The notes: generated by a model not told the origin, from the sequence alone. DNA of 64,000 nucleotides from Adhaeribacter swui (GCF_014217805.1 NZ_CP055156.1:5152585-5216584), one strand, 5' to 3'; shown: positions 27,522 through 37,957, counted from the first letter of the stretch. A program made the numbers and translations.

Positions 27522-29153
27522 ATGGATTCTAAATATATTTTTGTTACCGGTGGGGTTACTTCTTCCCTCGGTAAAGGCATCATTTCTGCCTCACTTGCCA
27601 AACTATTACAAGCCAGAGGATTCTCCGTCACCATTCAAAAGTTTGATCCTTACATTAACATCGACCCCGGTACTTTAAACCCGTACGAGCATGGTGAGTG
27701 TTTTGTAACCGATGATGGGGCCGAAACTGACCTGGATTTAGGCCACTACGAACGTTTTTTAAATATTCCTACTTCGCAGGCCAATAACGTAACAACTGGT
27801 AAAATTTACCACCACGTAATTACCCAGGAGCGCCAAGGCGCTTACTTAGGAAAAACCGTGCAGGTTGTACCTCACATTACTGATGAAATTAAGCGCCGTT
27901 TATTGTTACTGGGCCAAACCGGCGAGTATGATATTGTTATTACCGAGATTGGCGGTTGCGTAGGCGATATTGAGTCGTTGCCTTTTATTGAAGCCGTTCG
28001 GCAATTACGTTGGGAGTTGCCGCATAATAATTCCCTAGTAATTCATTTAACCTTGCTGCCTTACTTAAAAGCGGCCGGTGAATTAAAAACCAAGCCTACC
28101 CAGCACTCAGTTAAAGCGCTTTCGGAAGCCGGCGTGCAGCCCGATATTTTAGTTTGCCGTTCGGAGCACCCTATTCCGATGGAAATGCGCAAAAAAATTG
28201 CCTTGTTCTGTAACGTAAAAGTTAATTCCGTGATCGAGTCTTTAGATGCCGAAACGATTTACGACGTGCCGCTTTTAATGAAAAAAGAAAAGCTGGACGA
28301 ACGGGTTATCAAAAAATTGAAATTAACGGGCAAACACGAAGTAAACCTAGACTCCTGGAAGGAATTTTTAGGCCGGTTAAAAAACCCAACCGAAGAGGTA
28401 AATATTGCTTTGGTGGGTAAATACGTGGAGTTACCGGATGCTTACAAATCCATTATCGAGGCATTTATTCACGGGGGAGCGGCCAACGAATGTAAGGTGC
28501 GCATAAAAACCATTCAATCGGAATACGTAACCCGCGATAATATTGAGTCTTTGCTGGGCAAGACTGATGGCGTTTTAGTAGCTCCTGGCTTTGGTAGTAG
28601 GGGTTTTGAAGGTAAACTGGAGGCCATAAAATTTGTACGCGAAAGAAATATACCGTTTTTAGGTATTTGCCTGGGTATGCAATGCGCCGCCGTTGAATTT
28701 GCCCGCAACGTGTTAGGTTTAGCCGATGCCGCCTCTACCGAAATGAACCCCGATACCACAAATCCAATTATTGATTTAATGGAAGGCCAGAAAGATGTGA
28801 CCCAGAAAGGTGGTACTATGCGATTGGGTTCCTATATTTGTGAGTTAAAAAAAGGCAGCCGGGCGCAACACATCTACGGTAAAACCAAGATAAGTGAGCG
28901 GCACCGGCACCGTTACGAGTTTAACAACCAGTATTTGCAAGCATTCGAAGAAAAAGGCATGTTGGCCACGGGCATTAACCCCGACACTAATTTGGTTGAA
29001 GTAATTGAACTTCAAAATCATCCCTGGTTTGTCGCTGCGCAATATCACCCCGAACTCAAAAGTACGGTTTTAAATCCCCATCCGCTTTTTGTAAAATTTA
29101 TAAAAGCAGCCATTCAACACACCAAAACTAAAAACGATTATTTAAAAGGTTAG
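27522..29153 (+). CDS. pyrG: CTP synthase
   Basis: Converts UTP to CTP using glutamine and ATP; 543 residues from the ATG at 27522 (E. coli 545). The synthetase domain opens with [17 protein letters not shown], the nucleotide and UTP binding loop, and contains the conserved [10 protein letters not shown] and [22 protein letters not shown]. The class I glutamine amidotransferase domain has the oxyanion and nucleophile motif GICLGMQCA and the His-Glu pair in QYHPE. All key motifs are intact. yidC follows after 12 bases, so they are probably cotranscribed. Confidence 0.97.
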   Translation: MDSKYIFVTGGVTSSLGKGIISASLAKLLQARGFSVTIQKFDPYINIDPGTLNPYEHGECFVTDDGAETDLDLGHYERFLNIPTSQANNVTTGKIYHHVITQERQGAYLGKTVQVVPHITDEIKRRLLLLGQTGEYDIVITEIGGCVGDIESLPFIEAVRQLRWELPHNNSLVIHLTLLPYLKAAGELKTKPTQHSVKALSEAGVQPDILVCRSEHPIPMEMRKKIALFCNVKVNSVIESLDAETIYDVPLLMKKEKLDERVIKKLKLTGKHEVNLDSWKEFLGRLKNPTEEVNIALVGKYVELPDAYKSIIEAFIHGGAANECKVRIKTIQSEYVTRDNIESLLGKTDGVLVAPGFGSRGFEGKLEAIKFVRERNIPFLGICLGMQCAAVEFARNVLGLADAASTEMNPDTTNPIIDLMEGQKDVTQKGGTMRLGSYICELKKGSRAQHIYGKTKISERHRHRYEFNNQYLQAFEEKGMLATGINPDTNLVEVIELQNHPWFVAAQYHPELKSTVLNPHPLFVKFIKAAIQHTKTKNDYLKG

Positions 29154-29165
29154 TATCAACACTTT

Positions 29166-30971
29166 ATGGAGAAAAATCAAGCAGTAGGCTTAGTTATCAT
29201 TTCGGTCCTGCTGATCGTATACATGACATTTTTTGCCCCTAAAGAACCACCAAAACCGGTTCAGGAAAAGCAAACTATTACCAGTATTACTAGTTCAAGC
29301 GTTAATCCACAAGTCACCATACCTGATTCTGTCCGAGCCAAAACTTTAGGCGAATTTGGGTCAGTAGCGCAAGGAACTGCGCAGGAATCAGTTCTGGAAA
29401 ATCAGAACTTACGCATTACTTTAAACAGCAAAGGGGGTAAAGTAGAAGAAGTTTTATTAAAGAACTACAAGACCTGGGATAAAAAGCCTTTAATCTTATT
29501 CGATAAAGTAAGTAGCTACGCCGATATCAGCTTTCAAACTAATACGGGCCAAGTAGTACGGTTATCTGATTTATACTTTAGAGCGCTACCCGTTGCCAAT
29601 CAGAATGGGGCGCAGGTTTTAACCTTCCGCGCTGAACCAGCACCGGGTCAGGCTATTGATCAAACGTATTCGTTGTCGCCGGATGGGTTTACCCTGGATT
29701 ACAAAATCAACTTTAAAGGTTTAAATCAAGTTATCGGTGATAAACTATTGACATTTAATTGGAACGACCGGTTAAAGAAAACTGAATTTGACTTAAAGCA
29801 AAATCGGGATCATTCGCGTTTAAACTTTATGACGGCCGAGGAAGATTTTGATTATATGGTAGGTAAAGCCAACGAATCAGAAACTAAAAAATTAGATGCG
29901 CCGGTAAAATGGGTTTCTAATAAGCAAAACTTTTTCTCTGCCGCCATTATTGCCAAAAACAGCTTTGCCAGCGGAGATTTAAAAGTTAGCTTTAACGAAG
30001 CCGACACCACCGAGGTGAAAACCTTTGCCACAACCTTAGCTATACCGGCCAAAGATGTGCTGGGCAACGGAGGTGAGTTTACGTTTTTCTTCGGGCCAAA
30101 CGATTACACCGTTTTAAAGAAATTACCTTATGACTTTGAACGGAACCTGGAGTTAGGTTGGGGTATTTTTGCCTACGTTAACAAATTTTTAATTATACCG
30201 GTTTTCCACTTCCTGGAGCGGTTTATTTCCAGCTACGGTATCATCATTGTTTTACTGGTATTGTTTATCAAAACTTTACTGTTACCGCTTACCTATAAAT
30301 CGTACCTCTCGATGGCTAAAATGCGGGTTTTAAAACCCGAGATTGATGCCATTAAAGAAAAGCACGAGGGCGATATGCAGAAAACCCAGTCCGAAACCAT
30401 GAAGCTTTACAGCGAAGTAGGTGTAAACCCCATGAGTGGCTGTATTCCGGTACTGCTTTCTATTCCGGTTTTATTTGCTTTGTTTAACTTCTTCCCGAAC
30501 TCTATTGAGTTGCGGCAAGAACCGTTTTTGTGGGCGCACGATTTATCTACCTACGATGTATTTGCCCGTTTGCCGTTTACCATTCCGTTTTATGGCAATC
30601 ACGTAAGTATGTTTACTTTACTCATGACAGCTTCTACCATTTTGTATACCTGGTCTAATAACCAGGTTAACACCAGTATTCAGGGGCCGATGAAGTTTTA
30701 CTCTTACTTAATGCCTTTAATATTTTTGTTTGTGGTGAACTCCTTACCAGCCGGTTTAAGTTTTTACTACTTCGTGTCCAACATTATTACTTTTGGGCAG
30801 CAAGAGTTAATTAAGCGCTTTGTGAACGAAGATAAGATCCGCGAAAAGTTAATCGCCAACAAAGAAAAAAATAAAAATAAACAACCCGGCGGGTTCCAGA
30901 AGCGCTTGCAGGAAGCCATGAAAGCTGCTGCCGAACGCGAAGCCCAACAAAAAAAAGGTAGTAAAAAATAA
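29166..30971 (+). CDS. yidC: Membrane protein insertase YidC
   Basis: Inserts and folds inner-membrane proteins, alone or with SecYEG. 601 residues: N-terminal membrane helix (7-25), a large periplasmic beta-sandwich domain (about 60-340), then the conserved five-helix YidC/Oxa1 core (about 350-570) including a cytoplasmic helical hairpin (AKMRVLKPEIDAIKEKHEGD) and NPMSGCIPVLLSIPVLFALF. A basic tail rich in Lys (KNKNKQPGGFQKRLQEAM) can contact the ribosome. The pyrG-yidC order seems characteristic of the phylum. Followed by a terminator. Confidence 0.96.
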   Translation: MEKNQAVGLVIISVLLIVYMTFFAPKEPPKPVQEKQTITSITSSSVNPQVTIPDSVRAKTLGEFGSVAQGTAQESVLENQNLRITLNSKGGKVEEVLLKNYKTWDKKPLILFDKVSSYADISFQTNTGQVVRLSDLYFRALPVANQNGAQVLTFRAEPAPGQAIDQTYSLSPDGFTLDYKINFKGLNQVIGDKLLTFNWNDRLKKTEFDLKQNRDHSRLNFMTAEEDFDYMVGKANESETKKLDAPVKWVSNKQNFFSAAIIAKNSFASGDLKVSFNEADTTEVKTFATTLAIPAKDVLGNGGEFTFFFGPNDYTVLKKLPYDFERNLELGWGIFAYVNKFLIIPVFHFLERFISSYGIIIVLLVLFIKTLLLPLTYKSYLSMAKMRVLKPEIDAIKEKHEGDMQKTQSETMKLYSEVGVNPMSGCIPVLLSIPVLFALFNFFPNSIELRQEPFLWAHDLSTYDVFARLPFTIPFYGNHVSMFTLLMTASTILYTWSNNQVNTSIQGPMKFYSYLMPLIFLFVVNSLPAGLSFYYFVSNIITFGQQELIKRFVNEDKIREKLIANKEKNKNKQPGGFQKRLQEAMKAAAEREAQQKKGSKK

Positions 30972-31265
30972 ATCGCGGATTTTTGCGGATTGTTCGGATT
31001 ACACTGATTCTATATTATTTGAGAAGCCCTACTTTTGAAAGTAGGGCTTCTTTGTTTTAAAGGCATTCCCGTTGTTAATGCCTATGTAATCATTGCTATA
31101 AAATCCTGATTTTTTAAATTTTAAAATTTAGCTGGGTCAAGACGATGTATCGATAAACAGCTTTGACTAATAATCTGAGCATATCTAAATTTGTACATTA
31201 TTATCTGTGCAGAATCTGTACATTAAAATCTGTGAAATCCGATTAATCCGCGGAAATCTACGATT
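30971..31265. repeat. Inverted pair of 39-bp imperfect repeats of the AATCCG type
   Basis: The 39 bases at 30971-31009 and the reverse complement of 31227-31265 agree at about 31 positions. Each is built of short units such as AATCCGC and AATCTGTG. The left copy starts at the yidC stop codon and the right copy covers the stop codon of the minus-strand ABC binding protein (TAG at 31260-31258), so they bracket the gap between two convergent genes. An intergenic repeat or a very long-range hairpin. Confidence 0.55.
31022..31050 (+). terminator. Terminator of pyrG-yidC
   Basis: A 13-bp stem (31023-31035 with 31038-31050) with a tiny loop, followed by TTTGTTTT. It lies 51 bases after the yidC stop. 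Confidence 0.75.
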
Positions 31266-32907
31266 TATTTACCGTTTCCAATTTCAAGTTGTTCATAGCA
31301 TCGGCTTGCAAACCGGTAATGTTATTTTGGGTTAAGCGGATTACCTCGTCGTAAAACAATATGATCACCGGTGATTCTTCCACTACTATTTTATCCATGG
31401 CCTGGTACAAAGCATAGCGCTTTTGCTCATCTTGTTCCAGTCGGGCTTGTTCGTATAAGCGGTCGAAAGTTGAATTTTTAAAATGTGTTTTATTAGGCCC
31501 TGCGGGTGAAAAGTTGGGGCTATAAAATAAGGCCAAAAAGTTTTCCGCATCCGGATAATCGCCGAACCAGGACTTCATGAAAAAAGCGGACCGACCGTTA
31601 TCTACCGCTTCTTGGTGAGCCGGAAACTGGCTGATATTAATATCTACTTGTACGCCTACTTCGGCCCAGTTTTTCTGCATAAACTCGGCTATTTCTTTAT
31701 GCTCCGCAACGGTGTTTAAACGCAACCTTAAAGGATCTTGTGCATCATAACCGGCATCTTGCAATAATTTACGCGCTTTCTCCGGCTGATAAGAATAGCC
31801 TTTTACCACCTTATTATTAAACGACGGCAAAGGCGGCGGCACGATTCCGGAATGACCCGGTATACCCAAGTTATTACGGTAATAAGCCACTAAGCCTTTT
31901 TTATTTAAAGCATAATTCAGTGCTTGCCGCACGCGTTTATCTTGGAGTGCTTTATTGTAATCTGTCAGGTTTTTAGGGTCTAACTGAAAACCGATGTATT
32001 CGGTATCTAAATAAGGCATTTTCTGCACCCGGAACTTACCAGCAAAATCGGATTGCACGGTACCATCCGGATTAAAAATTAAATCTTTGGAACTGCCTTT
32101 CACCCCCGACAAAAAGTCAATCTTACCTTGCAGAAAAGTTAAAAATTCTAATTTACGGTCGTTTATAAACGTAATCTGCACGGCATCCAGGTAAGGCAAA
32201 GAATTACCTTGTTGGTCTTTTTTCCAGTATCGTTTATTTTTGTGCAGAATAATGGCATTTTCTTCGTCCCATAGCTTAAACCGAAATGGCCCGGTACCAA
32301 TGGGATTACTTCTAAAATCTTTCCCGTATTTTTCTACTCCTTCCCGGGGTACCACATAAGCATAAGGCATACTTAAAATGCCTAAAAACGGAATAAAAGG
32401 ATCTTTTAAGTAAACCAATAAAGTGCTATCGTTTAATGCTTTAAAGCAAGTATCTGAAACTTGGACTTTAATATCTTCTAACACTTTACCTTTAAAAATC
32501 CAACTGCCGGTGCTGGCAGTTTTAGGTTCCAGAATGCGTTTAAAAGAATACACAAAATCGGCAGCGGTAACCTGGCGGCCCTTTCCTTGCAGAAATACAG
32601 GATGATCGTGAAAATAAACGTCGGTACGTAGATGAAACACATATTTTTTACCATCCGGGGAAATTTCCCAGGAGCGGGCTATGGCGGGCGCGGGTTTTAA
32701 TTGCTGGTCCAGTTCTACTAAGCCATTGTACAACTGCGTTACCGCCCATATATTTCCCTGGTTACGGGCATAAGCCGGGTCCAAAGAAGTTAAGGATTCC
32801 GGTTGATTATACCGAAATACTTTATCTGCTGTTGGCTGGTTGTGTTGTTTTCGGCAACCAAATAATAGTAGCGTAAGGCAATAGAAAAATAATAGGCGTC
32901 GGCTCAT
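31258..32907 (-). CDS. ABC transporter substrate-binding lipoprotein, peptide/nickel type (SBP family 5)
   Basis: 549 residues with a lipoprotein signal ending LLLFGC (Cys18). The SBP_bac_5 fold is seen in PESLTSLDPAYARNQG, AIARSWEISPDGKKYVFHLRTDVYFHD, VTAADFVYSFKRIL, GTGPFRF and the LNKKGLVAYYRNNLG helix, as in OppA/DppA. Length is typical. No permease or ATPase gene is near, so it is an orphan binding protein whose transporter is encoded elsewhere. The ligand is probably an oligopeptide, by family only. Divergent from the UPF0173 operon with an 82-base gap. Confidence 0.92.
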   Translation of the reverse strand: MSRRLLFFYCLTLLLFGCRKQHNQPTADKVFRYNQPESLTSLDPAYARNQGNIWAVTQLYNGLVELDQQLKPAPAIARSWEISPDGKKYVFHLRTDVYFHDHPVFLQGKGRQVTAADFVYSFKRILEPKTASTGSWIFKGKVLEDIKVQVSDTCFKALNDSTLLVYLKDPFIPFLGILSMPYAYVVPREGVEKYGKDFRSNPIGTGPFRFKLWDEENAIILHKNKRYWKKDQQGNSLPYLDAVQITFINDRKLEFLTFLQGKIDFLSGVKGSSKDLIFNPDGTVQSDFAGKFRVQKMPYLDTEYIGFQLDPKNLTDYNKALQDKRVRQALNYALNKKGLVAYYRNNLGIPGHSGIVPPPLPSFNNKVVKGYSYQPEKARKLLQDAGYDAQDPLRLRLNTVAEHKEIAEFMQKNWAEVGVQVDINISQFPAHQEAVDNGRSAFFMKSWFGDYPDAENFLALFYSPNFSPAGPNKTHFKNSTFDRLYEQARLEQDEQKRYALYQAMDKIVVEESPVIILFYDEVIRLTQNNITGLQADAMNNLKLETVNKS

Positions 32908-32936
32908 TCAGAATAAAATTTCTCCCTAAAATAGTT

Positions 32937-32944
32937 TATCTTTG
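32937..32944 (+). promoter_or_regulatory. -7 promoter box of the UPF0173-parAB-dapB-lepB operon
   Basis: TATCTTTG, identical to the box before pyrG, 45 bases upstream of the first ATG of the operon. No good -33 TTTG was seen. Confidence 0.55.
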
Positions 32945-32989
32945 CGGCAGTATTGGAGTAAATAAAATTAATCCTGTTTACTATTTTTT

Positions 32990-33673
32990 ATGAACGTAAC
33001 GTACCTCGGCCATTCTTGTTTTTTATTAGAAATTAACGGCACCAAAGTTATTACCGATCCGTTTATTACCTACAACGAATTAGCTAAAAAGATTGATAAA
33101 GAATCAATTACCTGCGATTACGTTCTTTTATCGCACGGCCACATGGACCATATGGCGGATGCGGAATATTTTTTAAAAAAAGACAATGCTACCTTAATCG
33201 CTATCTACGATATTGCGGAGTGGTTTAAACAAAAAGGGGTAGAAAAATTAATTCACCTGAATATTGGCGGCAAAACTCAACTGCCATTTGGTTCTGTAAA
33301 AATGGTTACGGCGGTACACTCCAGTGTTTTACCCGATGGTACGTACGGTGGTAACCCGGCCGGCTATGTAATCCAAACCACGGATAAGGTATTTTACTTT
33401 GCCGGCGATACGGCTTTAACTTACGATATGAAGTTAATTGCAGACCGGTTTAAGAAAGTAGATGCCGCCTTCTTGCCCATTGGCGATAGTTTAACCATGG
33501 ACGTAGAAGATGCCATTGTAGCTGCCGAGTGGGTAAATACCCAGAAAATTATTGGGATGCACTTTGATACATTCCCGAATATTCAGTTAGATAAAGACAA
33601 AGCCAAACAAACAGTGCAAGAAGCCAACAAGGAATTATTGTTATTGGCTATTGGCGAAACTATAACCTTATAA
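32990..33673 (+). CDS. UPF0173 metal-dependent hydrolase (metallo-beta-lactamase fold)
   Basis: 227 residues, soluble. The metal-binding signature HGHMDH is at 49-54. Further ligands are expected in AVHSSV, FAGDTAL and GMHFDTFP. MNVTYLGHSCFLLEINGTKVITDPFI at the N-terminus is characteristic of the family. The physiological substrate is not established for this family. First gene of a tight operon with parA (21 bases downstream). Confidence 0.9.
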   Translation: MNVTYLGHSCFLLEINGTKVITDPFITYNELAKKIDKESITCDYVLLSHGHMDHMADAEYFLKKDNATLIAIYDIAEWFKQKGVEKLIHLNIGGKTQLPFGSVKMVTAVHSSVLPDGTYGGNPAGYVIQTTDKVFYFAGDTALTYDMKLIADRFKKVDAAFLPIGDSLTMDVEDAIVAAEWVNTQKIIGMHFDTFPNIQLDKDKAKQTVQEANKELLLLAIGETITL

Positions 33674-33694
33674 GCTCAGGAACAACGCATTACC

Positions 33695-34474
33695 ATGGGA
33701 AAAATTATTGCAGTTGCCAATCAAAAAGGCGGGGTAGGTAAAACAACTTCAGCTATTAACCTGGCGGCAAGCCTGGCAGCTTTGGAGTATAAAACCTTAC
33801 TGGTTGATGCTGACCCGCAGGCGAATGCTACCTCGGGCATTGGTTACGACCCGAAAGACATATCTACCAGCATTTACGAATGCATGGTGGACGGTATTAA
33901 TGCCGCTGATATTATAATTTCTTCTTCCATCGACTTTCTGGATCTGATTCCATCGCATATAGATTTGGTAGGCGCGGAAGTAGAGATGATTAATTTACCG
34001 AACCGGGAAGAGAAAATGAAGGAAGCTTTAGCCCCGGTTAAAGACAAATACGACTTTATCATTATCGATTGTTCGCCTTCTCTGGGTTTAATTACGGTTA
34101 ATTCGCTTACAGCGGCTAATTCAGTAATCATTCCGGTACAATGCGAGTATTTTGCCCTGGAAGGACTTGGTAAATTGTTAAACACAATTAAAATTATTCA
34201 GTCGCGTTTAAACCAGGAGTTGGAGATTGAAGGCATTTTGCTTACGATGTATGATGTTCGCTTACGTTTGTCTAACCAGGTAGTTGAAGAAGTAAAACTA
34301 CATTTTCAGCAAATGGTATTTGATACCATCATACCGCGCAACGTAAAGTTGAGCGAATCGCCTAGCTTTGGATTGCCCGCCATCATGCACGATGCTGATA
34401 GCAAAGGGGCGATCAGTTATTTGAACCTAGCCCGTGAAATTGTAGAAAAAAACACCGTGGTTCAAGCACGATAA
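33695..34474 (+). CDS. parA: Chromosome-partitioning ATPase ParA (Soj)
   Basis: Deviant Walker-A ATPase that moves ParB-parS complexes over the nucleoid. 259 residues with KGGVGKTT (11-18, signature Lys11), [11 protein letters not shown] as Walker A', and IIDCSPSLG as Walker B. Length and lack of an N-terminal HTH fit chromosomal ParA/Soj. The parB gene follows 72 bases later. No parS-like TGTTTCACGTGAAACA site was seen anywhere in the window. Confidence 0.95.
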   Translation: MGKIIAVANQKGGVGKTTSAINLAASLAALEYKTLLVDADPQANATSGIGYDPKDISTSIYECMVDGINAADIIISSSIDFLDLIPSHIDLVGAEVEMINLPNREEKMKEALAPVKDKYDFIIIDCSPSLGLITVNSLTAANSVIIPVQCEYFALEGLGKLLNTIKIIQSRLNQELEIEGILLTMYDVRLRLSNQVVEEVKLHFQQMVFDTIIPRNVKLSESPSFGLPAIMHDADSKGAISYLNLAREIVEKNTVVQAR

Positions 34475-34546
34475 TTTCCGGCTTACTGTTTTAGGTATTT
34501 ATCCTGAACATTGCCCGGAAAGTAGTTTCAAATCAGAAGCATTTAA

Positions 34547-35467
34547 ATGTCTGACAATAAAAATCAATTTAAGAAAAAAGGAGGTTTAGGCCGGGGATTA
34601 AATGCCCTGATTGCCGGAAGTTACGAGAAAAAAGTAGATCCAGTAAGTGCTCCGGTTGCTGCTGTAAACGCCATTGCCGAAATTCCTGTTCATACTGTTC
34701 AAACTAACCCATTTCAGCCACGTACCCATTTTGATGCGGAAGCTTTAGAAGAATTAGCCGAATCCATAAAGATTCAAGGCATTATTCAACCCATAACGGT
34801 CCGCAAACTTTCGGATGATAATTACCAGTTAATTTCCGGAGAGCGGCGTTTACAGGCTTCTAAATTAGCTGGTTTAGAAAGTATTCCGGCTTATATCCGG
34901 CAAGCCAACGACCAGCAAATGCTGGAAATGGCTTTAATTGAAAATATTCAGCGCGAAAACCTGAATGCCATTGAAATAGCCCTCTCCTACCAACGTTTAC
35001 TGAGTGAGTGTAATTTAAAACAAGAAGAACTTGGCGACCGGGTAGGTAAAAAAAGAACCACTGTAACCAATTACTTGCGTTTATTAAAATTACCGCCCGA
35101 TATTCAGATTGGTTTACGCGATAATAAGATTGGCATGGGCCACGCCCGGGCTTTAATTAACATTGCCGATATCGACAAGCAGCTGGAAGTTTACAAGCGC
35201 ATTGTAGCCGAAGACTTGTCGGTGCGTAAAGTAGAAGAATTGGTTCGCCAAATCGGGAAAGAAAATGATACTAAACCGGAGCCAACTAAACCGGAAGTAT
35301 CTGAACATCCGCAAGCCGGCGAAATTAAACGAGTGGAATCCCGTTTGTCTACGCATTTCGGTACTAAAATTCAGGTAAAATCCAATGCCGCTGGTAAAGG
35401 CGAAATTAAAATTCCGTTTATATCCGTAGACGATTTAAACCGGATACTCGAAATTTTAAATTATTAA
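34547..35467 (+). CDS. parB: Chromosome-partitioning protein ParB
   Basis: Binds parS and spreads as a CTP-dependent clamp. 306 residues: an N-terminal basic ParA-contact segment (KKKGGLGRGLNALI), the ParB/Srx CTP-binding domain (about 45-135, including GERR at 98-101), a helix-turn-helix (KKRTTVTNYLRLLKLP), and a C-terminal dimerization domain. Normal length. Its stop shares a base with the start of the next gene (TAATG), pointing to coupled translation. Confidence 0.95.
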   Translation: MSDNKNQFKKKGGLGRGLNALIAGSYEKKVDPVSAPVAAVNAIAEIPVHTVQTNPFQPRTHFDAEALEELAESIKIQGIIQPITVRKLSDDNYQLISGERRLQASKLAGLESIPAYIRQANDQQMLEMALIENIQRENLNAIEIALSYQRLLSECNLKQEELGDRVGKKRTTVTNYLRLLKLPPDIQIGLRDNKIGMGHARALINIADIDKQLEVYKRIVAEDLSVRKVEELVRQIGKENDTKPEPTKPEVSEHPQAGEIKRVESRLSTHFGTKIQVKSNAAGKGEIKIPFISVDDLNRILEILNY

Positions 35468-36123
35468 TGATGGTAAGAGTTCGCGTACTGGTAATTTGTA
35501 TTGTGCTTTGTTTTTTTAAAATTACTGCTTCTTGGGGGCAAGTAATTACTACCAGTAACGACACCACCATTGTAACAACTACCGCCGTTCTCCCTGATTC
35601 GCTTACCGGCGGACTTTTCGGAACTTTAAAATCCTGGGATAAACCTTCGCGCGCTGCCTTGTACTCCACTATCATTCCGGGAGCCGGTCAGTTCTATAAC
35701 AAAAGCTATTGGAAAATACCTATCATTTATGCGGGCGGTATTACCATTGGTTATTTCTTTAACAAATGGCATAAAAACTATTTACTATTTAGATCTTCTT
35801 TAAATATTGCTAAGGATGGAGATCCAAAAACTGTTGATGTCTTTGCTAGTAGATTTGCAAATGAAAAAGGAGTTGTAGATGAAGCCAGGCACATACAGTA
35901 TTTATCCCGCGGAGTAGAAAATTACCGGCGGTACCGCGATTACAACATTATATTTGCGCTATTATTATTGGGCCTTAATGTGAGTGAAGCGTACGTAGAC
36001 GCACATTTAAAAGGCTTTGATATCAGCGACGAACTTTCCTATAGAATTGAACCCACTATCATACCGGGGCCTGGTTTTCAGTATGCCCCCGGAATTGCTT
36101 TAAGATTTAATATTAAAAACTGA
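35467..36123 (+). CDS. DUF5683-type membrane protein
   Basis: 218 residues with a signal peptide or first helix (VLVICIVLCFFKITASWG), then a polar region and the conserved core PSRAALYSTIIPGAGQFYNKSYWKIPIIYAGG, the hallmark of the DUF5683 family, with a second membrane segment (IIYAGGITIGYFFNKW) and a third near YNIIFALLLLGLNVSEAYVDAHL. Function unknown. Conserved here between parB and dapB, overlapping each by one base. Confidence 0.85.
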   Translation: MMVRVRVLVICIVLCFFKITASWGQVITTSNDTTIVTTTAVLPDSLTGGLFGTLKSWDKPSRAALYSTIIPGAGQFYNKSYWKIPIIYAGGITIGYFFNKWHKNYLLFRSSLNIAKDGDPKTVDVFASRFANEKGVVDEARHIQYLSRGVENYRRYRDYNIIFALLLLGLNVSEAYVDAHLKGFDISDELSYRIEPTIIPGPGFQYAPGIALRFNIKN

Positions 36124-36839
36124 TGCGAATACTTTTAATCGGCTACGGTAAAATGGGCCGCACCATTGAACAAATTGCGAAGCAGCGCGGCCACGAAATT
36201 GCCGGAGTAATAGATGTTACCAACCACGATACTCTAAGCTCTTACTCGGGAGCTAATGTAGATGCGGCCATCGAGTTTACGCATCCGGAGTCGGCTTTTA
36301 AAAATGTAGCTTATTGTTTACAAAATAATATTCCGGTGGTTTGCGGATCTACGGGCTGGTTAGAGCACTTTGCAGAAGCTAAAGCCATTTGTGAAGCAAA
36401 TAATGGCGCTTTTTTCTATGCTTCTAATTACAGCGTGGGCGTTAATTTATTTTTTCATTTTAACGAGTATATCGCAAGTAAAATGCAAGCTTACCCGCAG
36501 TTTAAAGTAGCCGTTAAGGAAATTCATCATACGCAAAAAGTAGATAAACCCAGCGGTACTGCTATTACAGTGGTAGATGGTATTGTAGCCAATTACCCCG
36601 CAAAAGAAGGCTGGTTATTAGCCCCCGAGCAAGCAGACGAAAAGATAAGTATTATCTCGGAACGAATTGGAAATGTAGTAGGTACCCACGTGGTGCGCTA
36701 CGAATCAGACAATGATACGATAGAGCTCATGCACGATGCCCAAAGCCGCACCGGTTTTGCGGAAGGCGCTGTAATGGCGGCGGAGTGGTTGCAAAATAAA
36801 AAAGGCGTATTTGGTATGAAAGATATGCTAAATTTGTAA
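36123..36839 (+). CDS. dapB: 4-hydroxy-tetrahydrodipicolinate reductase
   Basis: NAD(P)H-dependent step of the diaminopimelate/lysine pathway, supplying the cell-wall cross-link. 238 residues, at the short end for the family, as in other Bacteroidota. The Rossmann motif GYGKMGRTI is at the start, the CGSTG loop is present, and the catalytic/substrate motif EIHHTQKVDKPSGTA is intact. The start overlaps the previous stop (TGATG). lepB follows after 20 bases. Confidence 0.95.
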   Translation: MRILLIGYGKMGRTIEQIAKQRGHEIAGVIDVTNHDTLSSYSGANVDAAIEFTHPESAFKNVAYCLQNNIPVVCGSTGWLEHFAEAKAICEANNGAFFYASNYSVGVNLFFHFNEYIASKMQAYPQFKVAVKEIHHTQKVDKPSGTAITVVDGIVANYPAKEGWLLAPEQADEKISIISERIGNVVGTHVVRYESDNDTIELMHDAQSRTGFAEGAVMAAEWLQNKKGVFGMKDMLNL

Positions 36840-36859
36840 GTTACAGGTTAAAGTAGATT

Positions 36860-37957
36860 ATGAATATTAAGATGTTAACTAAAACTGAGAAAAAGCCGAA
36901 ACCTCCTAAAAGCTTTTTCCGAGAGTGGGGCGATGCCATACTATTTGCGGTAGTGGCAGCTACTTTAATCCGTTGGGCAACCTTTGAGGCTTACACCATT
37001 CCCACTCCTTCTATGGAGAAATCTTTGTTAGTAGGCGATTATCTGTTTGTGAGTAAACTGCATTATGGGCCGCGTACGCCGCGTACGCCTTTGCAGGTAC
37101 CGCTTACGCACCAAACTATCTGGGGCACCAATATCCCGTCTTACTCCGACGCTTTTCAGTTAAAATCCCACCGTTTACCTGGCTTTTCAAGTGTTAAAAA
37201 CGGCGATGTTGTCGTATTTAATTATCCTCCGGAAGATCAATATCCAGCCGATTTAAGAACGAATTACATTAAACGCTGTATTGGTATTGCTGGCGATAAA
37301 GTAGAAGTGCGCGACATGAAAGTATACGTGAACGATAAACTTCAGCACGATCCGGAAAAAGTACAGTACAGCTATTATTTAATTCCGAAAGGGCCAATTA
37401 ACGAACAGGTTGTTTTTGAAGCAAATGATATTACCGATGTTAGCTTGGTTCAGGGAGGATACATTATTCATACCTCCGAAGCAACGGCGCAAAAGTTGCG
37501 CGGCGAGGATTTTATTAAAGAAGTTCAGCTTTTAAAAGATCCTGCGGGAGTAGCCGATGCCACCGTTTACCCCAATATGCCGTCGCGTTTTAAATGGAAT
37601 AAAGATAATTATGGCCCCTTGCAAATACCAAAACAAGGCCAGACCATTCAATTAGATTCTATGACGGTACCATTATACGAAACCGTAATCCGGAAGTATG
37701 AAGGCAACAATAAGGTAGAAGTAAGAGGTGACCAGATTTTTGTCGATGGTGAAGAAATTAAATCTTACACCTTTAAACAAAACTATTACTTTATGATGGG
37801 CGATAACCGCCATAACTCCGCTGATTCCCGCTTTTGGGGTTTTGTGCCGGAAGATCATATCGTGGGTAAAGCGGTGCTCATCTGGATGTCAGCTAATCCG
37901 AATGGCGGCGTGGGAGGAAAAATTCGCTGGAACCGAATTTTTAACGTTATTAAATAA
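36860..37957 (+). CDS. lepB: Signal peptidase I
   Basis: Cleaves Sec/Tat signal peptides at the outer face of the inner membrane. 365 residues with one N-terminal membrane helix (about 25-43), the catalytic Ser51 in PTPSMEKSL, the general base Lys138 in YIKRCIG, and the box MGDNRHNSADSRFWGFV. A long insert between these boxes (about 150-290) explains the larger size compared with simple type I peptidases and is common in the phylum. Last gene of the operon, ahead of a strong terminator. Confidence 0.95.
   Translation: MNIKMLTKTEKKPKPPKSFFREWGDAILFAVVAATLIRWATFEAYTIPTPSMEKSLLVGDYLFVSKLHYGPRTPRTPLQVPLTHQTIWGTNIPSYSDAFQLKSHRLPGFSSVKNGDVVVFNYPPEDQYPADLRTNYIKRCIGIAGDKVEVRDMKVYVNDKLQHDPEKVQYSYYLIPKGPINEQVVFEANDITDVSLVQGGYIIHTSEATAQKLRGEDFIKEVQLLKDPAGVADATVYPNMPSRFKWNKDNYGPLQIPKQGQTIQLDSMTVPLYETVIRKYEGNNKVEVRGDQIFVDGEEIKSYTFKQNYYFMMGDNRHNSADSRFWGFVPEDHIVGKAVLIWMSANPNGGVGGKIRWNRIFNVIK

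Noticed and set aside
33674-34546. Search for a parS site near parAB
   Set aside because: No sequence close to TGTTTCACGTGAAACA was seen here or elsewhere in the window. The CACGTG-containing site near 49057 lacks the flanking arms.
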